From an uncultured Nesterenkonia sp. (GTDB taxonomy: Bacteria > Actinomycetota > Actinomycetes > Actinomycetales > Micrococcaceae), in contig CANLUC010000001.1 of the NCBI GenBank assembly GCA_947494195.1, positions 62,001-126,000 on the forward strand: DNA of 64,000 bases, read 5' to 3'. Both the position numbers and the translations under genes were made by a program. Each line of letters begins with the position of its first letter. Positions within the stretch are counted from its first letter, which is position 1. Below the pieces are notes generated by a model. That model was given only the letters and a program-made list of their open reading frames with translations. It was not told the origin of the DNA and did no database searches. Positions 51,199 to 59,851 of this stretch are shown in pieces.

Positions 51199-51840
51199 GT
51201 GACTGAGACGCCGCCCCGCCAGCGCGACGCCGTACGCACTCGAGCCGAGGTGCTTGCCATAGCCACAGAGGTCTTCGCCGATGATGGCTATTCAGGTGCT
51301 CGGATCGATGAGATCGCGCGCCGCACGCGCACCACCAAGCGGATGATCTACTACTACTTCGGGGGCAAGGAACAGCTGTACCTGGCGGTCCTGGACAACG
51401 CCTACCGCGGGATCCGACAGGCCGAACAGACGCTGCAGGTCGACGAGATGAACCCTGTCGACGCGCTGCGCGAGCTGGCGGAGCTGACCTATGAGCACCA
51501 CCTGCGCCATTCGGCCTTCATCCGGCTGGTCTCCATCGAGAACATCCACCGCGGCAAGTACATCCGCAAGCTGGAATCACTCAGCGATCTGGGCCAGCCC
51601 GCGGTGACGATCCTGGACGGCATCATCACCCAGGGCAAGAAGCAGGGCGCCTTCCACGAGGAGGTCAACCCGCTGGACCTGCACCTGTTGATCAGCTCGT
51701 ACTGCGTCTTCCAGGTGGCCAACCGCTACACGTTCAGCTATCTCTTCGACGCGGACTTCACCACGCAGCCGCGCCAAGACCGGATGCGGGGCTTGATCGG
51801 CGACGTCGTCGTCGCCTGGGCCACCGCTCCCACGCGCTGA
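51199..51840 (+). CDS. TetR-family regulator
   Basis: Protein of 213 residues: N-terminal helix-turn-helix (EVLAIATEVFADDGYSGARI, DEIARRTRTTKRMIYYYFGG) and an all-helical ligand domain (HHLRHSAFIRLVSIENIHRG and VANRYTFSYLF). GTG 51199 follows AGGAGG by 9 nt. It closes the TRAP operon direction and is the best candidate to bind the two AATGTA...GTACRTT palindromes; no such palindrome lies in front of tetR itself. Its stop codon lies in the first unit of a 24/25-bp tandem repeat. Confidence 0.9.
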   Translation: MTETPPRQRDAVRTRAEVLAIATEVFADDGYSGARIDEIARRTRTTKRMIYYYFGGKEQLYLAVLDNAYRGIRQAEQTLQVDEMNPVDALRELAELTYEHHLRHSAFIRLVSIENIHRGKYIRKLESLSDLGQPAVTILDGIITQGKKQGAFHEEVNPLDLHLLISSYCVFQVANRYTFSYLFDADFTTQPRQDRMRGLIGDVVVAWATAPTR

Positions 51841-51906
51841 GGAGCGGACGCCCTTCACGCGCTGAGGGGCGGACCCCATCATGCGTTGACGGGCGGACCC
51901 CATCAT
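51834..51906. repeat. 24/25-bp tandem repeat, 3 copies, across the tetR stop codon
   Basis: Units 51834-51858 (25 bp), 51859-51882 and 51883-51906 (24 bp each) are of the form GCGYTGAGGGGCGGACCCCA. A fourth unit starts at 51907 and continues as the left arm of palindrome A copy 4, so the array looks like repeated partial copies of that arm. Unit 1 contains the tetR TGA. Confidence 0.8.
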
Positions 51907-51908
51907 GC

Positions 51909-51980
51909 GTTGACGGGCGGATTCTCCGGGTATCTGGGCCCTTCTGAGGCCTCAACTGCTCGGAGAATCCGCCCCTCAAC
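51909..51980. repeat. Intergenic palindrome, family A copy 4
   Basis: Arms 51909-51928 and 51961-51980 pair at 19 of 20 positions (GTTGACGGGCGGATTCTCCG); the 32-nt centre has its own GGGCCC/GGCC-rich inner repeat. It lies between the convergent ends of tetR and prs and marks the right edge of the catabolic block. Confidence 0.85.
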
Positions 51981-51994
51981 GGGAAGGGTGAGGC

Positions 51995-52975
51995 TCAGGC
52001 GTCGCCGTCGAAGAGGGAGGTGACCGAACCGTCGGTGAAGACCTCTTTGATGGCCCGGGCAAGGATAGGCGCGATGGAGAGCACCGTCAGCGCCTCGAAG
52101 CGCTTGTCCTCGGGGATCGGCAGCGTATTGGTCACCACGACCTCGCGGGCGCCGCAGTTGGCCAGCCGCTCCGAGGCGGGCTCCGAGAGCACGGCATGGG
52201 TCGCTGCGATGATGACGTCCTTGGCGCCGGCGTCCTTGAGGACCCGCACGGCGCCGGAGATGGTTCCACCGGTGTCGATCATGTCGTCGATGAGCACACA
52301 GGTGCGCCCTTCGACCTGTCCGACGACCTGCTTGGAGGCTGCTTTGTTCGGCTGGGTGACGTCGCGGGTCTTGTGCACGAAGGCCAGCGGCGCGCCACCC
52401 AGGCGATCAGCCCACTGCTCGGCGACCCGGACGCGTCCGGTGTCCGGGGAGACCACGGTGACCTCGTCTTCGGTGACGCGGCTGCGGATGTGATCGGCCA
52501 GCAGTGGGACGGCGAAGAGGTGGTCCACGGGGCCGTCGAAGAAGCCCTGGATCTGCGCGGTGTGCAGGTCCACGCTCATGATCCGGTCGGCGCCGGCGGC
52601 CTTGTAGAGATCGGCCACCAGGCGGGCGGAGATCGGCTCGCGGCCGCGGCCCTTCTTGTCCTGGCGGGCGTAGGGGTAGAACGGGGAGACCACGGTGATC
52701 CGCTTGGCGGAGGCGCGCTTCATGGAGTCCACCATGATCAGCTGCTCCATGAGCCAGTTGTTCAGCGGCGCCGGATGGGACTGCAGCAGGAAGATGTCCT
52801 TGCCGCGGACCGACTCGGAGGAGCGGACATAGAGCTCCCCGTTGGCGAAGTCATAGGCGCTCATCGGCAGCAGCTCGGTGCCGAGCTCCTCGGCGATCTC
52901 CTGGGCCAGCTCCGGATGTGCCCGCCCGGATGCCAGTACTAGGGTCTTTTCCCCGCTCAGCCTGATCTCGTCCAT
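51995..52975 (-). CDS. prs: Ribose-phosphate pyrophosphokinase
   Basis: Protein of 326 residues making PRPP from ribose-5-phosphate and ATP for nucleotide, His and Trp synthesis. Marks are the flexible-loop and ATP region (FYPYARQDKKGRGREPISA), the metal-binding SVDLHTAQIQGFFDGPVDHL and the PRPP loop VLIDDMIDTGGTISGAV. It follows glmU by 52 bp on the same strand, the usual actinobacterial order. rplY, expected next, is displaced by the 15-kb catabolic block. Confidence 0.97.
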   Translation of the reverse strand: MDEIRLSGEKTLVLASGRAHPELAQEIAEELGTELLPMSAYDFANGELYVRSSESVRGKDIFLLQSHPAPLNNWLMEQLIMVDSMKRASAKRITVVSPFYPYARQDKKGRGREPISARLVADLYKAAGADRIMSVDLHTAQIQGFFDGPVDHLFAVPLLADHIRSRVTEDEVTVVSPDTGRVRVAEQWADRLGGAPLAFVHKTRDVTQPNKAASKQVVGQVEGRTCVLIDDMIDTGGTISGAVRVLKDAGAKDVIIAATHAVLSEPASERLANCGAREVVVTNTLPIPEDKRFEALTVLSIAPILARAIKEVFTDGSVTSLFDGDA

Positions 52976-53027
52976 GGGTGTTCTTGCCTCTCGCCGGCGT
53001 TGCAGTGGGTTGGTGCCTGGTGAAACG

Positions 53028-54518
53028 TTACTCGGTGTGCTCGGTGCTCTGCTGGGCGCGCCCGTTCTGTGCGGCGTCGTCCGCGGCGTCGGCAGCTGCG
53101 GAACCGGGCCGCTTGGACTGTACCCAGCCTTCGGCGTTGCGCTGCGGAGCCACCGAGAGCGCGAGCGCCCCCGCCGGCACGTCCTTGCGCACCACTGCCC
53201 CGGCGCCGGTGTACGCGCCGTCGCCCACGGTCACTGGGGCGACGAAGACGGTGTTGGAGCTGGTGCGCACATGCGAACCGATGACGGTGCGGTGCTTGTT
53301 CTCGCCGTCGTAGTTCGCGGTGATGTTGCCGCAGCCGATGTTGGTGAACTCGCCGATCGTCGCGTCCCCGGCGTAACCCAGGTGCGAGAGCTTGCTGCCG
53401 CGGCCGATCGTCACGTTCTTGGTCTCGTAGAAGGCGCCGATCTTGCCCTCTTCACCGAGCACCGTGCCGGGGCGCAGGTAGGTGAACGGTCCGGCGCTGG
53501 CGCCGGCGCCGATCTGCGCGCCTGAGCCGTGCACGCGGGTGACGGTGGCGGCTTCGCCGACGATCACATCGGTCAGCGTGGTGTCGGGTCCGACGACGGC
53601 GTTGCGGCTGATGTGGGTGGTGCCGTGGAGCTGGGTGCCAGGGAGGATCGTGGTGTCCTCCTCCAGGGTGACCGTGGAGTCGATCCAGGTGGTGGCGGGG
53701 TCGATGACCGTGGTGCCGGCGCGCATGGCACGCTCCACGGTGCGGCGATTCATCTCGGCGCCGAGCGCCTGCAGCTGCACGCGGTCGTTGGCTCCCTCGA
53801 CCTGCCAGCGGTCGGCGGTGACCACGGCGGAGACTCGGCCGCCCTCGGCGCGGGCGATGGAGAGCACGTCGGTCAGGTACATCTCGCCCTGCGCGTTCTC
53901 GGTGGTGACCTGGCTCAGCGCGCGGTTGAGCACTGCGGCGTCGAAGGCGTAGATCCCGGAGTTGATCTCGGTGATGCTGCGCTGGGCCTCGGTGGCGTCC
54001 TTGTGCTCCACGATCCCGAGCACGTCCTGCGGGTTCTCCTCGCTGCGCAGGATCCGCCCGTAGCCCGCGGCGTCCTCGAGCACGGCGGAGAGCACGGTGA
54101 CCGCGTTCTCACTGGCCTCGTGGGTGGCGACGAGCTCGGCGAGCATGTCGGAGGTCAGCAGCGGCACATCACCATAGGTGACGACGACGGTGCCGGACTC
54201 GGCGGGTGCGCCCGCGGCGTCGAGCGCCTGCAGGCCGGCCTGCACGGCGCGTCCGGTGCCGGGGACCTCGTCCTGGTCGGCGATGACGGCCTGCGGCTGA
54301 AGCTGGCTGATGTGCGCGGCGACCTTCTCGCGCTGGTGGCGGACGACGGCGACCAGATGCTGTGGGTCCAGGCCCTTCGCGGCGGCCAGCGCATGCCCGA
54401 TCATCGAGACCCCACCCATGGGATGCATGATCTTCGGAGTGGCTGACTTCATCCTGGTCCCGGCTCCGGCCGCGAGCACGATCACGGCGGTGGGGCGAGC
54501 TGGCTGGGGCGTGGTCAC
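53028..54518 (-). CDS. glmU: Bifunctional GlmU (uridyltransferase/acetyltransferase)
   Basis: Protein of 496 residues making UDP-GlcNAc for the cell wall. The N-terminal nucleotidyltransferase has VIVLAAGAGTRMKSATPKIM and VVTYGDVPLL; the left-handed beta-helix acetyltransferase domain follows from about 260, with YLRPGTVLGEEGKIGAFYE, LSHLGYAGDATIGEFTNIGC and NYDGENKHRTVIGS. The C-terminal tail is Ala/Asp-rich and variable. Start is GTG 54518, with GAGGAG 9 nt upstream; the longer open frame runs through the tRNA and is not real. Confidence 0.96.
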   Translation of the reverse strand: MTTPQPARPTAVIVLAAGAGTRMKSATPKIMHPMGGVSMIGHALAAAKGLDPQHLVAVVRHQREKVAAHISQLQPQAVIADQDEVPGTGRAVQAGLQALDAAGAPAESGTVVVTYGDVPLLTSDMLAELVATHEASENAVTVLSAVLEDAAGYGRILRSEENPQDVLGIVEHKDATEAQRSITEINSGIYAFDAAVLNRALSQVTTENAQGEMYLTDVLSIARAEGGRVSAVVTADRWQVEGANDRVQLQALGAEMNRRTVERAMRAGTTVIDPATTWIDSTVTLEEDTTILPGTQLHGTTHISRNAVVGPDTTLTDVIVGEAATVTRVHGSGAQIGAGASAGPFTYLRPGTVLGEEGKIGAFYETKNVTIGRGSKLSHLGYAGDATIGEFTNIGCGNITANYDGENKHRTVIGSHVRTSSNTVFVAPVTVGDGAYTGAGAVVRKDVPAGALALSVAPQRNAEGWVQSKRPGSAAADAADDAAQNGRAQQSTEHTE

Positions 54519-54589
54519 GAAGGCTGCTCCTCGAGGCGGTTCTTGGACCCCTCCAGTGTAGATAGGCCCGGCTGTACAGTTCAGTGCCG

Positions 54590-54661
54590 TTCCGCCTCTA
54601 GGATTCGAACCTAGACTGCACAGCTCCAAAGGCTGGCGTGCTGCCATTACACCAAGGCGGA
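54590..54661 (-). tRNA. tRNA-Gln (anticodon UUG)
   Basis: A 72-nt cloverleaf on the minus strand. The acceptor stem pairs TCCGCCT with AGGCGGA over 7 bp. The D arm is GTGTAATGGCAGCAC, the anticodon loop is CTTTGGA (UUG at positions 34-36), and the T arm is CTAGGTTCGAATCCTAG. The discriminator is A. CCA is not encoded and must be added. It lies between glmU and the ABC-F gene. Confidence 0.95.
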
Positions 54662-54790
54662 GTGCGACGTCGGGCGCATGGATGCTCTGTCTTTCCAAGC
54701 ACACCAGTTCCCGGCCACGCGCTGGTCCATCTTCGCATGCGGCGCGGCGGGAGATGAAACCGCGTGAAACTTCAGCCCGAACCGTGGCAT

Positions 54791-54796
54791 TACCCT
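54791..54796 (+). promoter_or_regulatory. -10 box of a leaderless promoter (ABC-F gene)
   Basis: TACCCT on the + strand, 6 nt before GTG 54803. No Shine-Dalgarno sequence is present. Confidence 0.4.
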
Positions 54797-54802
54797 GGAT
54801 GG

Positions 54803-56632
54803 GTGGCACATCTTCTGGGGGCTGAAGCCCTACACCTCGAATTTCCTACCCGCACCGTCTTTGATTCCGTGACGATCGGCGTCAATGAAGGCGACCGCGT
54901 CGGCGTCGTCGGACGCAACGGTGACGGCAAATCCTCTCTGCTGGGCATGCTGACCGGGCGCCTGGAGCCCGACTCGGGCAAGGTCACTCGGCGCAAGGGC
55001 GTGCAGTTCGGCGTGCTGGATCAGTCCGACGACCTTGATCTTGACCACACGGTCGGCTTCTCGATCGTCGGCGACGCCGACGACCACGAATGGGCCTCGG
55101 ACCCCAAGATCCGCGATGTCATCGCCGGACTGGTCTCCGACATCCCCTGGGAATCCACCATCGCCGACCTCTCCGGCGGGCAGCGCCGCCGCGTGGCGCT
55201 GGCGAAGCTGCTGGTCGGCGAATGGGACATCATCGCCCTCGATGAGCCCACGAACCACCTCGACGTCCAGGGCATCTCCTGGCTCGCGGATCACCTGAAC
55301 CGTCGGTGGCCGCGCACCTCCGGCGGACTGCTGGTGGTCACCCACGATCGCTGGTTCCTCGACGAGATCAGCACCACCACCTGGGAGGTCCATGATCGGG
55401 TGGTGGAACCCTTCGACGGCGGCTACGCGGCCTATGTGCTTCAGCGCGTGGAGCGCGACCGTCAGGCCGCGGCCGTCGAGGCCAAGCGGCAGAACCTGAT
55501 GAAGAAGGAGCTGGCCTGGCTGCGCCGCGGCGCCCCGGCACGCAGCACCAAACCGAAGTTCCGCATCGACGCGGCCAATGAGCTGATCGCCGATGTGCCT
55601 CCCCCGCGCAACACCGTGGAGCTCAAGAAGATGGCCACCGCCCGGCTGGGCAAGGATGTGGTCGACGTCCTGGACGTCTCACTCGCCTTCGGGGAGAAGC
55701 AGATCCTCGACGACGTCACCTGGCGCATCGGCCCCGGGGAGCGCACCGGCATCCTCGGCGCCAACGGTGCCGGCAAGTCCACGCTGCTGAACCTGATCGC
55801 CGGGAAGCTCACGCCCGACGCCGGCCAGGTCAAGCAGGGCAAGACGGTGCGCCTGGCCACTCTGGACCAGCAGTTCTCCCAGCTGGCCGATATCGAGGGC
55901 GACCGTGTCCGCGAGGTGCTGGCCCGCGAGAAGACCCAGGTCGTGGTGGACGGCAAGGAGCACACGCCTGCGCAGCTGCTGGAGCGCCTCGGCTTCTCCA
56001 CCGCGCACCTCTCAGCCCGAGTCGGCGAGCTCTCTGGTGGTCAGCGTCGCCGCCTGCAGCTGCTGATGGTGCTGCTCACCGAGCCCAACGTGATGATCCT
56101 CGATGAGCCCACCAACGACCTGGACATCGACATGCTCGCCGCCATGGAGGACCTGCTGGACTCCTGGCCGGGCACGTTGATCGTGGTCTCCCACGACCGG
56201 TACCTGCTCGAGCGCGTCACCGATCAGCAGTACGCGATCCTCGACGGCAAGTTCCGCCATGTGCCCGGCGGCGTGGAGGAATACCTGCGGCTCACCGCCG
56301 GGGACTCCGGCGCGGCCGAGGGCAAGGGGTCCAAGAACGCCAAGAGCGGCAAGGCCGGAAAGTCAGCGGCTGCGGCCGCCAAGGCCGCGTTCCCGACGCC
56401 TTCGGGGCTCTCCAGCGCCGAGGAGCGCGAGCTGCGCAAGGAGGTCGGCGCGCTGGAGCGCAAGATGCAGAAGCTGACCACGCAGATCGAGAAGAAGCAG
56501 CGGCAGATGGCCGATCATGACCCGACGGATTCCGAGGGTCTGGGCAAGCTCAGCGCCGATGTGCAGCGTCTGCAGGGCGACAACGCGAAGCTCGAAGAGC
56601 GCTGGGTGGAGCTCTACGAGCAGGTGAGCTGA
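54803..56632 (+). CDS. ABC-F ATPase (Uup-like)
   Basis: Soluble protein of about 609 residues with two ATPase domains and no membrane part. Domain 1 has GRNGDGKSSLLGML, LSGGQRRRVALAKLL and ALDEPTNHLDVQ; domain 2 has GANGAGKSTLLNLIAG, LSGGQRRRLQLL and ILDEPTNDLDID. The C-terminal 90 residues form a Lys/Ala linker and a coiled coil (LRKEVGALERKMQKLTTQIE), as in Uup. ABC-F proteins act on ribosomes or DNA intermediates. GTG 54803 is chosen over an upstream ATG (54764) because homology begins there and TACCCT lies 6 nt upstream. It converges on ispE. Confidence 0.92.
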   Translation: MAHLLGAEALHLEFPTRTVFDSVTIGVNEGDRVGVVGRNGDGKSSLLGMLTGRLEPDSGKVTRRKGVQFGVLDQSDDLDLDHTVGFSIVGDADDHEWASDPKIRDVIAGLVSDIPWESTIADLSGGQRRRVALAKLLVGEWDIIALDEPTNHLDVQGISWLADHLNRRWPRTSGGLLVVTHDRWFLDEISTTTWEVHDRVVEPFDGGYAAYVLQRVERDRQAAAVEAKRQNLMKKELAWLRRGAPARSTKPKFRIDAANELIADVPPPRNTVELKKMATARLGKDVVDVLDVSLAFGEKQILDDVTWRIGPGERTGILGANGAGKSTLLNLIAGKLTPDAGQVKQGKTVRLATLDQQFSQLADIEGDRVREVLAREKTQVVVDGKEHTPAQLLERLGFSTAHLSARVGELSGGQRRRLQLLMVLLTEPNVMILDEPTNDLDIDMLAAMEDLLDSWPGTLIVVSHDRYLLERVTDQQYAILDGKFRHVPGGVEEYLRLTAGDSGAAEGKGSKNAKSGKAGKSAAAAAKAAFPTPSGLSSAEERELRKEVGALERKMQKLTTQIEKKQRQMADHDPTDSEGLGKLSADVQRLQGDNAKLEERWVELYEQVS

Positions 56633-56655
56633 CCGACTGCTGGGGCGTCAAAACC

Positions 56656-57657
56656 TCAGTGCTGCTCGCGACCGTTCTCTCGACCGTTGACCAGGCGCGC
56701 TCCATGGGCGGGTCCGGTGACCGGGATGGCCCAGACCTCGGTGCGCTCCTCGAGGCTGGTGGCCAGCTGGTGGGCCGACTCCGCATCCCGGGCCAAGAAG
56801 ACGACCGTGGGCCCCGAGCCCGAGACCATCCCCTGCAGGGCGCCCTCGATCATGCCGATGTCCATCATGTCCTCGAGCGTGGGCAGCTGCGCCACGGCGG
56901 GGGCCTGGAGGTCGTTGGCCATGAGGGAGGCGACCAGCTCGGCGTCGGCGGAGCAGACCGCCCGCACCAGGTCCGGGTCCAGGTCCGGCTTGTCGGCGGT
57001 GATGTTCTCCCGGGCGCGCATCTCATCAAGCGTGGCGTAGATGCTCGGCGTGGAGAGGCCCGTGCTGGCCGGAACGATGACCACGTGCAGCTCTCCGCGG
57101 GTGAGCAGCGGCGACAGCTCGTCGCCGACGCCCTGCCCGACGGCGGCCCCGCCGAGCATGGCGAACGGGACGTCTGCGCCGAGTTCGGCGCCGATCTCAG
57201 CCAGCTGCTCCTTGGAGAGTCCGGCCTCCCACAGCGCCGAACAGGCGACCAGGGCGGCTGCGGCATCGGCCGAGCCTCCGCCCATGCCGCCCGCGACCGG
57301 GACATTCTTCGTGATGGTCAGGTCCACGCCGGTGGTGATGCCCAGCCGGTCACGGAGCTTGGAGGCAGCCTGGTGCACGAGGTTGCGCTCATCCAGCGGG
57401 ATGGCGGCGGCCACGATCTCGCCGGTCTCCGGGTCCTGGGTCTGCACCTCGGTGAACGCCGAGCGCTCACACAGGCTCACCGTGATGGCACTGTCCTCGC
57501 GCGGAGCGGCCGTGACCTCCTCGTAGAGGGAGACGGCGAGATACAGCGTGGCGACCTCGTGGTAGCCGTCCTCACGGAGCGGGCCGACGCGCAGGCTGAC
57601 GTTGATCTTGCCTGGCGCCACGGCCGTCACATGTCCGTAGAATTCACTCTCCCGCAT
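56656..57657 (-). CDS. ispE: 4-diphosphocytidyl-2-C-methyl-D-erythritol kinase
   Basis: GHMP kinase of 333 residues, fourth step of the MEP isoprenoid pathway. VTAVAPGKINVSLRVGPLRE with DGYHEV is at the N-terminus, the ATP-binding loop is PVAGGMGGGSADAAAALVA, and the late GMVSGSGPTVVFLA closes the active site. It follows rsmA in the conserved tatD-rsmA-ispE order. Its ATG lies 6 nt after TAGGGT, whose first three bases are the rsmA stop codon, so it may also be expressed separately. Confidence 0.96.
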   Translation of the reverse strand: MRESEFYGHVTAVAPGKINVSLRVGPLREDGYHEVATLYLAVSLYEEVTAAPREDSAITVSLCERSAFTEVQTQDPETGEIVAAAIPLDERNLVHQAASKLRDRLGITTGVDLTITKNVPVAGGMGGGSADAAAALVACSALWEAGLSKEQLAEIGAELGADVPFAMLGGAAVGQGVGDELSPLLTRGELHVVIVPASTGLSTPSIYATLDEMRARENITADKPDLDPDLVRAVCSADAELVASLMANDLQAPAVAQLPTLEDMMDIGMIEGALQGMVSGSGPTVVFLARDAESAHQLATSLEERTEVWAIPVTGPAHGARLVNGRENGREQH

Positions 57658-57663
57658 ACCCCG

Positions 57664-57669
57664 ACCCTA
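57664..57669 (-). promoter_or_regulatory. -10 box overlapping the rsmA stop codon (ispE)
   Basis: TAGGGT on the minus strand, 6 nt before the ispE ATG. Bases 57669-57667 are the TAG stop of rsmA. Confidence 0.45.
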
Positions 57670-58698
57670 CTGCTCGCCACTGACACGCCGGTCTGCAGCG
57701 GCTGGGCTGGAGCTGGCGGCGCCTTCATCGTCGGCTAGTCCGTGAGCGGGGGTTTGCCTCGGGCCGGTGGCCTGAACGGGACCCAGGTTCGCTTCCGAGG
57801 CGGGGGTGCCCCGCAGCGCGATCGCGATCGCGGTGTAGGCGTGGATGTCCAGGGTCTCTCCGCGGGCGGAGGGATCCACACCCGCGGCGTGCAGCACGGC
57901 CTCGGCGTGGCTCGCGGAGCCCGCGATCCCGGCGAGGCAGGCGCGCAGAGTCTTGCGTCGCTGGGCGAAGGCGGCGTCGATGACCGCGAAGACCTCCTCG
58001 CGGGTGACCTCCTCCGAGGCCACGGCGCGCCGGTCGAAGCGCACGAGCCCGGAGGAGATTCGCGGCTCGGGCCAGAAGACCCGCTTGCCGACCACTCCGG
58101 CCTTGCGCATCTGAGTGTCCCAGGCGGCCTTCACACTGGGCACACCGTAGATCTTGGAGCCGGGTCCCGCGACGAGCCGGTCCGCGACCTCATCCTGGAC
58201 CATGACCAGGCCTTTGCGGAGGGAGGGCAGAATCTGCAGCAGGTGCAGCACCACGGGAACGGCGACGTTATAAGGCAGGTTCGCGACCAGCACCTCAGGT
58301 CCGGTGCCCTTGGTCTGACCTGCGCCGATCTCGGCGAAGGATTCAGGGGTGAGCTTCAGCGCGTCCTGCTGCAGCACGTGCAGGTTCGCGGCGAGTTCCG
58401 GGCGGAACTGCTGGATCGTCTCGGGGAGCTGCCCGGCGAGCTTCGGGTCGATCTCCACGGCGCTGACCAGTGCGGACTCGTCCAGCAGGCCCAGGGTGAG
58501 GGAGCCCAGCCCCGGGCCGACCTCGAGCACGTGTTCGCTGCCGTCGAGGTCCGCGAGGCTGACGATGCGCCGGATCGTGTTGGGGTCGATCACGAAGTTC
58601 TGCCCCCACTGCTTGGTGGGGCGCACACCGAGCTGCTCCGCGAGGGCGCGGACGTGGGTCGCGGAGAGCAGCGGCTGAATGGCGGGGTGATCGCTCAT
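57667..58698 (-). CDS. rsmA: 16S rRNA dimethyladenosine transferase
   Basis: Protein of 343 residues that dimethylates two adjacent adenines near the 3' end of 16S rRNA (KsgA). Marks are [19 protein letters not shown], the SAM loop [15 protein letters not shown], the catalytic [11 protein letters not shown] and [12 protein letters not shown]. It has a disordered Ala/Ser/Pro C-terminal tail of about 45 residues. Start ATG 58698 overlaps the tatD stop by 4 bp and has GGGAGC upstream. Confidence 0.95.
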   Translation of the reverse strand: MSDHPAIQPLLSATHVRALAEQLGVRPTKQWGQNFVIDPNTIRRIVSLADLDGSEHVLEVGPGLGSLTLGLLDESALVSAVEIDPKLAGQLPETIQQFRPELAANLHVLQQDALKLTPESFAEIGAGQTKGTGPEVLVANLPYNVAVPVVLHLLQILPSLRKGLVMVQDEVADRLVAGPGSKIYGVPSVKAAWDTQMRKAGVVGKRVFWPEPRISSGLVRFDRRAVASEEVTREEVFAVIDAAFAQRRKTLRACLAGIAGSASHAEAVLHAAGVDPSARGETLDIHAYTAIAIALRGTPASEANLGPVQATGPRQTPAHGLADDEGAASSSPAAADRRVSGEQ

Positions 58699-59750
58699 GT
58701 CCAGCTCCCATAGGCCTGCGTGGTGTTGAACATGACCTGCTGGCACAGCGAGTCCAGCTTCGCATCGCGCACCTCGGCCATGAACCGCATGGTCTGCGGG
58801 ATCAGGTAGGGCGCGTTGGGCTGCCCGCGGTAAGGATGTGGCGTCAGGAAGGGAGTGTCGGTCTCCACCAGGATCAGCTGCGGGTCCGCGATCGCGAGGG
58901 CCTCCCGCAGGCCACGGGCGTTCTTGAAGGTGACGGTGCCGGCGAAGGACATGTACCAGCCGTTGGCGTTGCAGATGCGCGCGAGCTCGGCGTCCCCGGA
59001 GAAGCAGTGGAAGACGACGGCGCTGGGCAGGGTGGGGGCGTCCTGGAGCACCTCGACGACCTCGGCGTGGGCTTCACGATCGTGGATCTGCATCGCCATC
59101 CCGGTCTCCACGGCGAGCGCGATGTGATCCTCGAAGCTGCGCTTCTGTGCAGCGATCCCGTCCTGGCCCGTGCGGTAGAAGTCCAGGCCGGTCTCCCCGA
59201 TGGCGACGACCTGATCGTGCCGGGCCAGCTCGGTGATCCGCGCGAAGGCCGTCTCATAGTGGCCCTCGGCGGCGAGCTCTGGCGCGTCATTGGGGTGCAG
59301 CGCCACGGCGGCCTTCAGCCGCGGGTCCTTGCCGGCCGCGTCCACCGAGAACTCTGAGGAGGCCACGTCGTAGCCGACGCAGAGCGCACCCACCACGCCG
59401 ACGGCCTGAGCGGCGTCGAGCGCCTCGCGCACGGTGACGCTGACCTCGCCATCCCGGAAATCGAGGTGGGCGTGGTTGTCGATGACCGGCACAGGCAGCG
59501 GCTCCGGGGCAGGCGGGTACTGCAACCGTCGCTTCTTCCCGGACTTCTCCTCCGCCTTCGCGCGAGCGGGCCCGCCACCGCTGCGAGCCGAATTGGCGGC
59601 GTCGTCGTTCGGAGTTGCCCCGTCGCTGGGAGCCGAATTGGCGTCGTCGTCGTTCTTCGCGGGCGCAGGGCGGTAGGCGCGCGGAACCTCCCCCGTCGTC
59701 ACGGAGGAGCTGGTCTCGGCATCTGCACGGTTTCGCTGCTCTTCACTCAC
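58695..59750 (-). CDS. tatD: TatD-family metal-dependent hydrolase
   Basis: Protein of about 351 residues. The TatD TIM barrel starts near residue 85 with [10 protein letters not shown] (metal HxH) and continues with [41 protein letters not shown] and [15 protein letters not shown]. TatD proteins are 3'-5' exonucleases in DNA quality control. An N-terminal extension of about 80 residues is disordered and contains a short imperfect repeat ([22 protein letters not shown]). GTG 59750 is the likely start, 8 nt after TACAGT. Upstream, where metG often lies in relatives, there is a DUF559-like gene. Confidence 0.9.
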   Translation of the reverse strand: MSEEQRNRADAETSSSVTTGEVPRAYRPAPAKNDDDANSAPSDGATPNDDAANSARSGGGPARAKAEEKSGKKRRLQYPPAPEPLPVPVIDNHAHLDFRDGEVSVTVREALDAAQAVGVVGALCVGYDVASSEFSVDAAGKDPRLKAAVALHPNDAPELAAEGHYETAFARITELARHDQVVAIGETGLDFYRTGQDGIAAQKRSFEDHIALAVETGMAMQIHDREAHAEVVEVLQDAPTLPSAVVFHCFSGDAELARICNANGWYMSFAGTVTFKNARGLREALAIADPQLILVETDTPFLTPHPYRGQPNAPYLIPQTMRFMAEVRDAKLDSLCQQVMFNTTQAYGSWT

Positions 59751-59851
59751 GGTGATCCACTGTATCGCCCCACCCTCTGCGCACCCCTCTCCCACCCGGC
59801 TCACGCTCCCTCCAGACCCCTCCCCTCATCCCGATCACATCCCGATCACAT

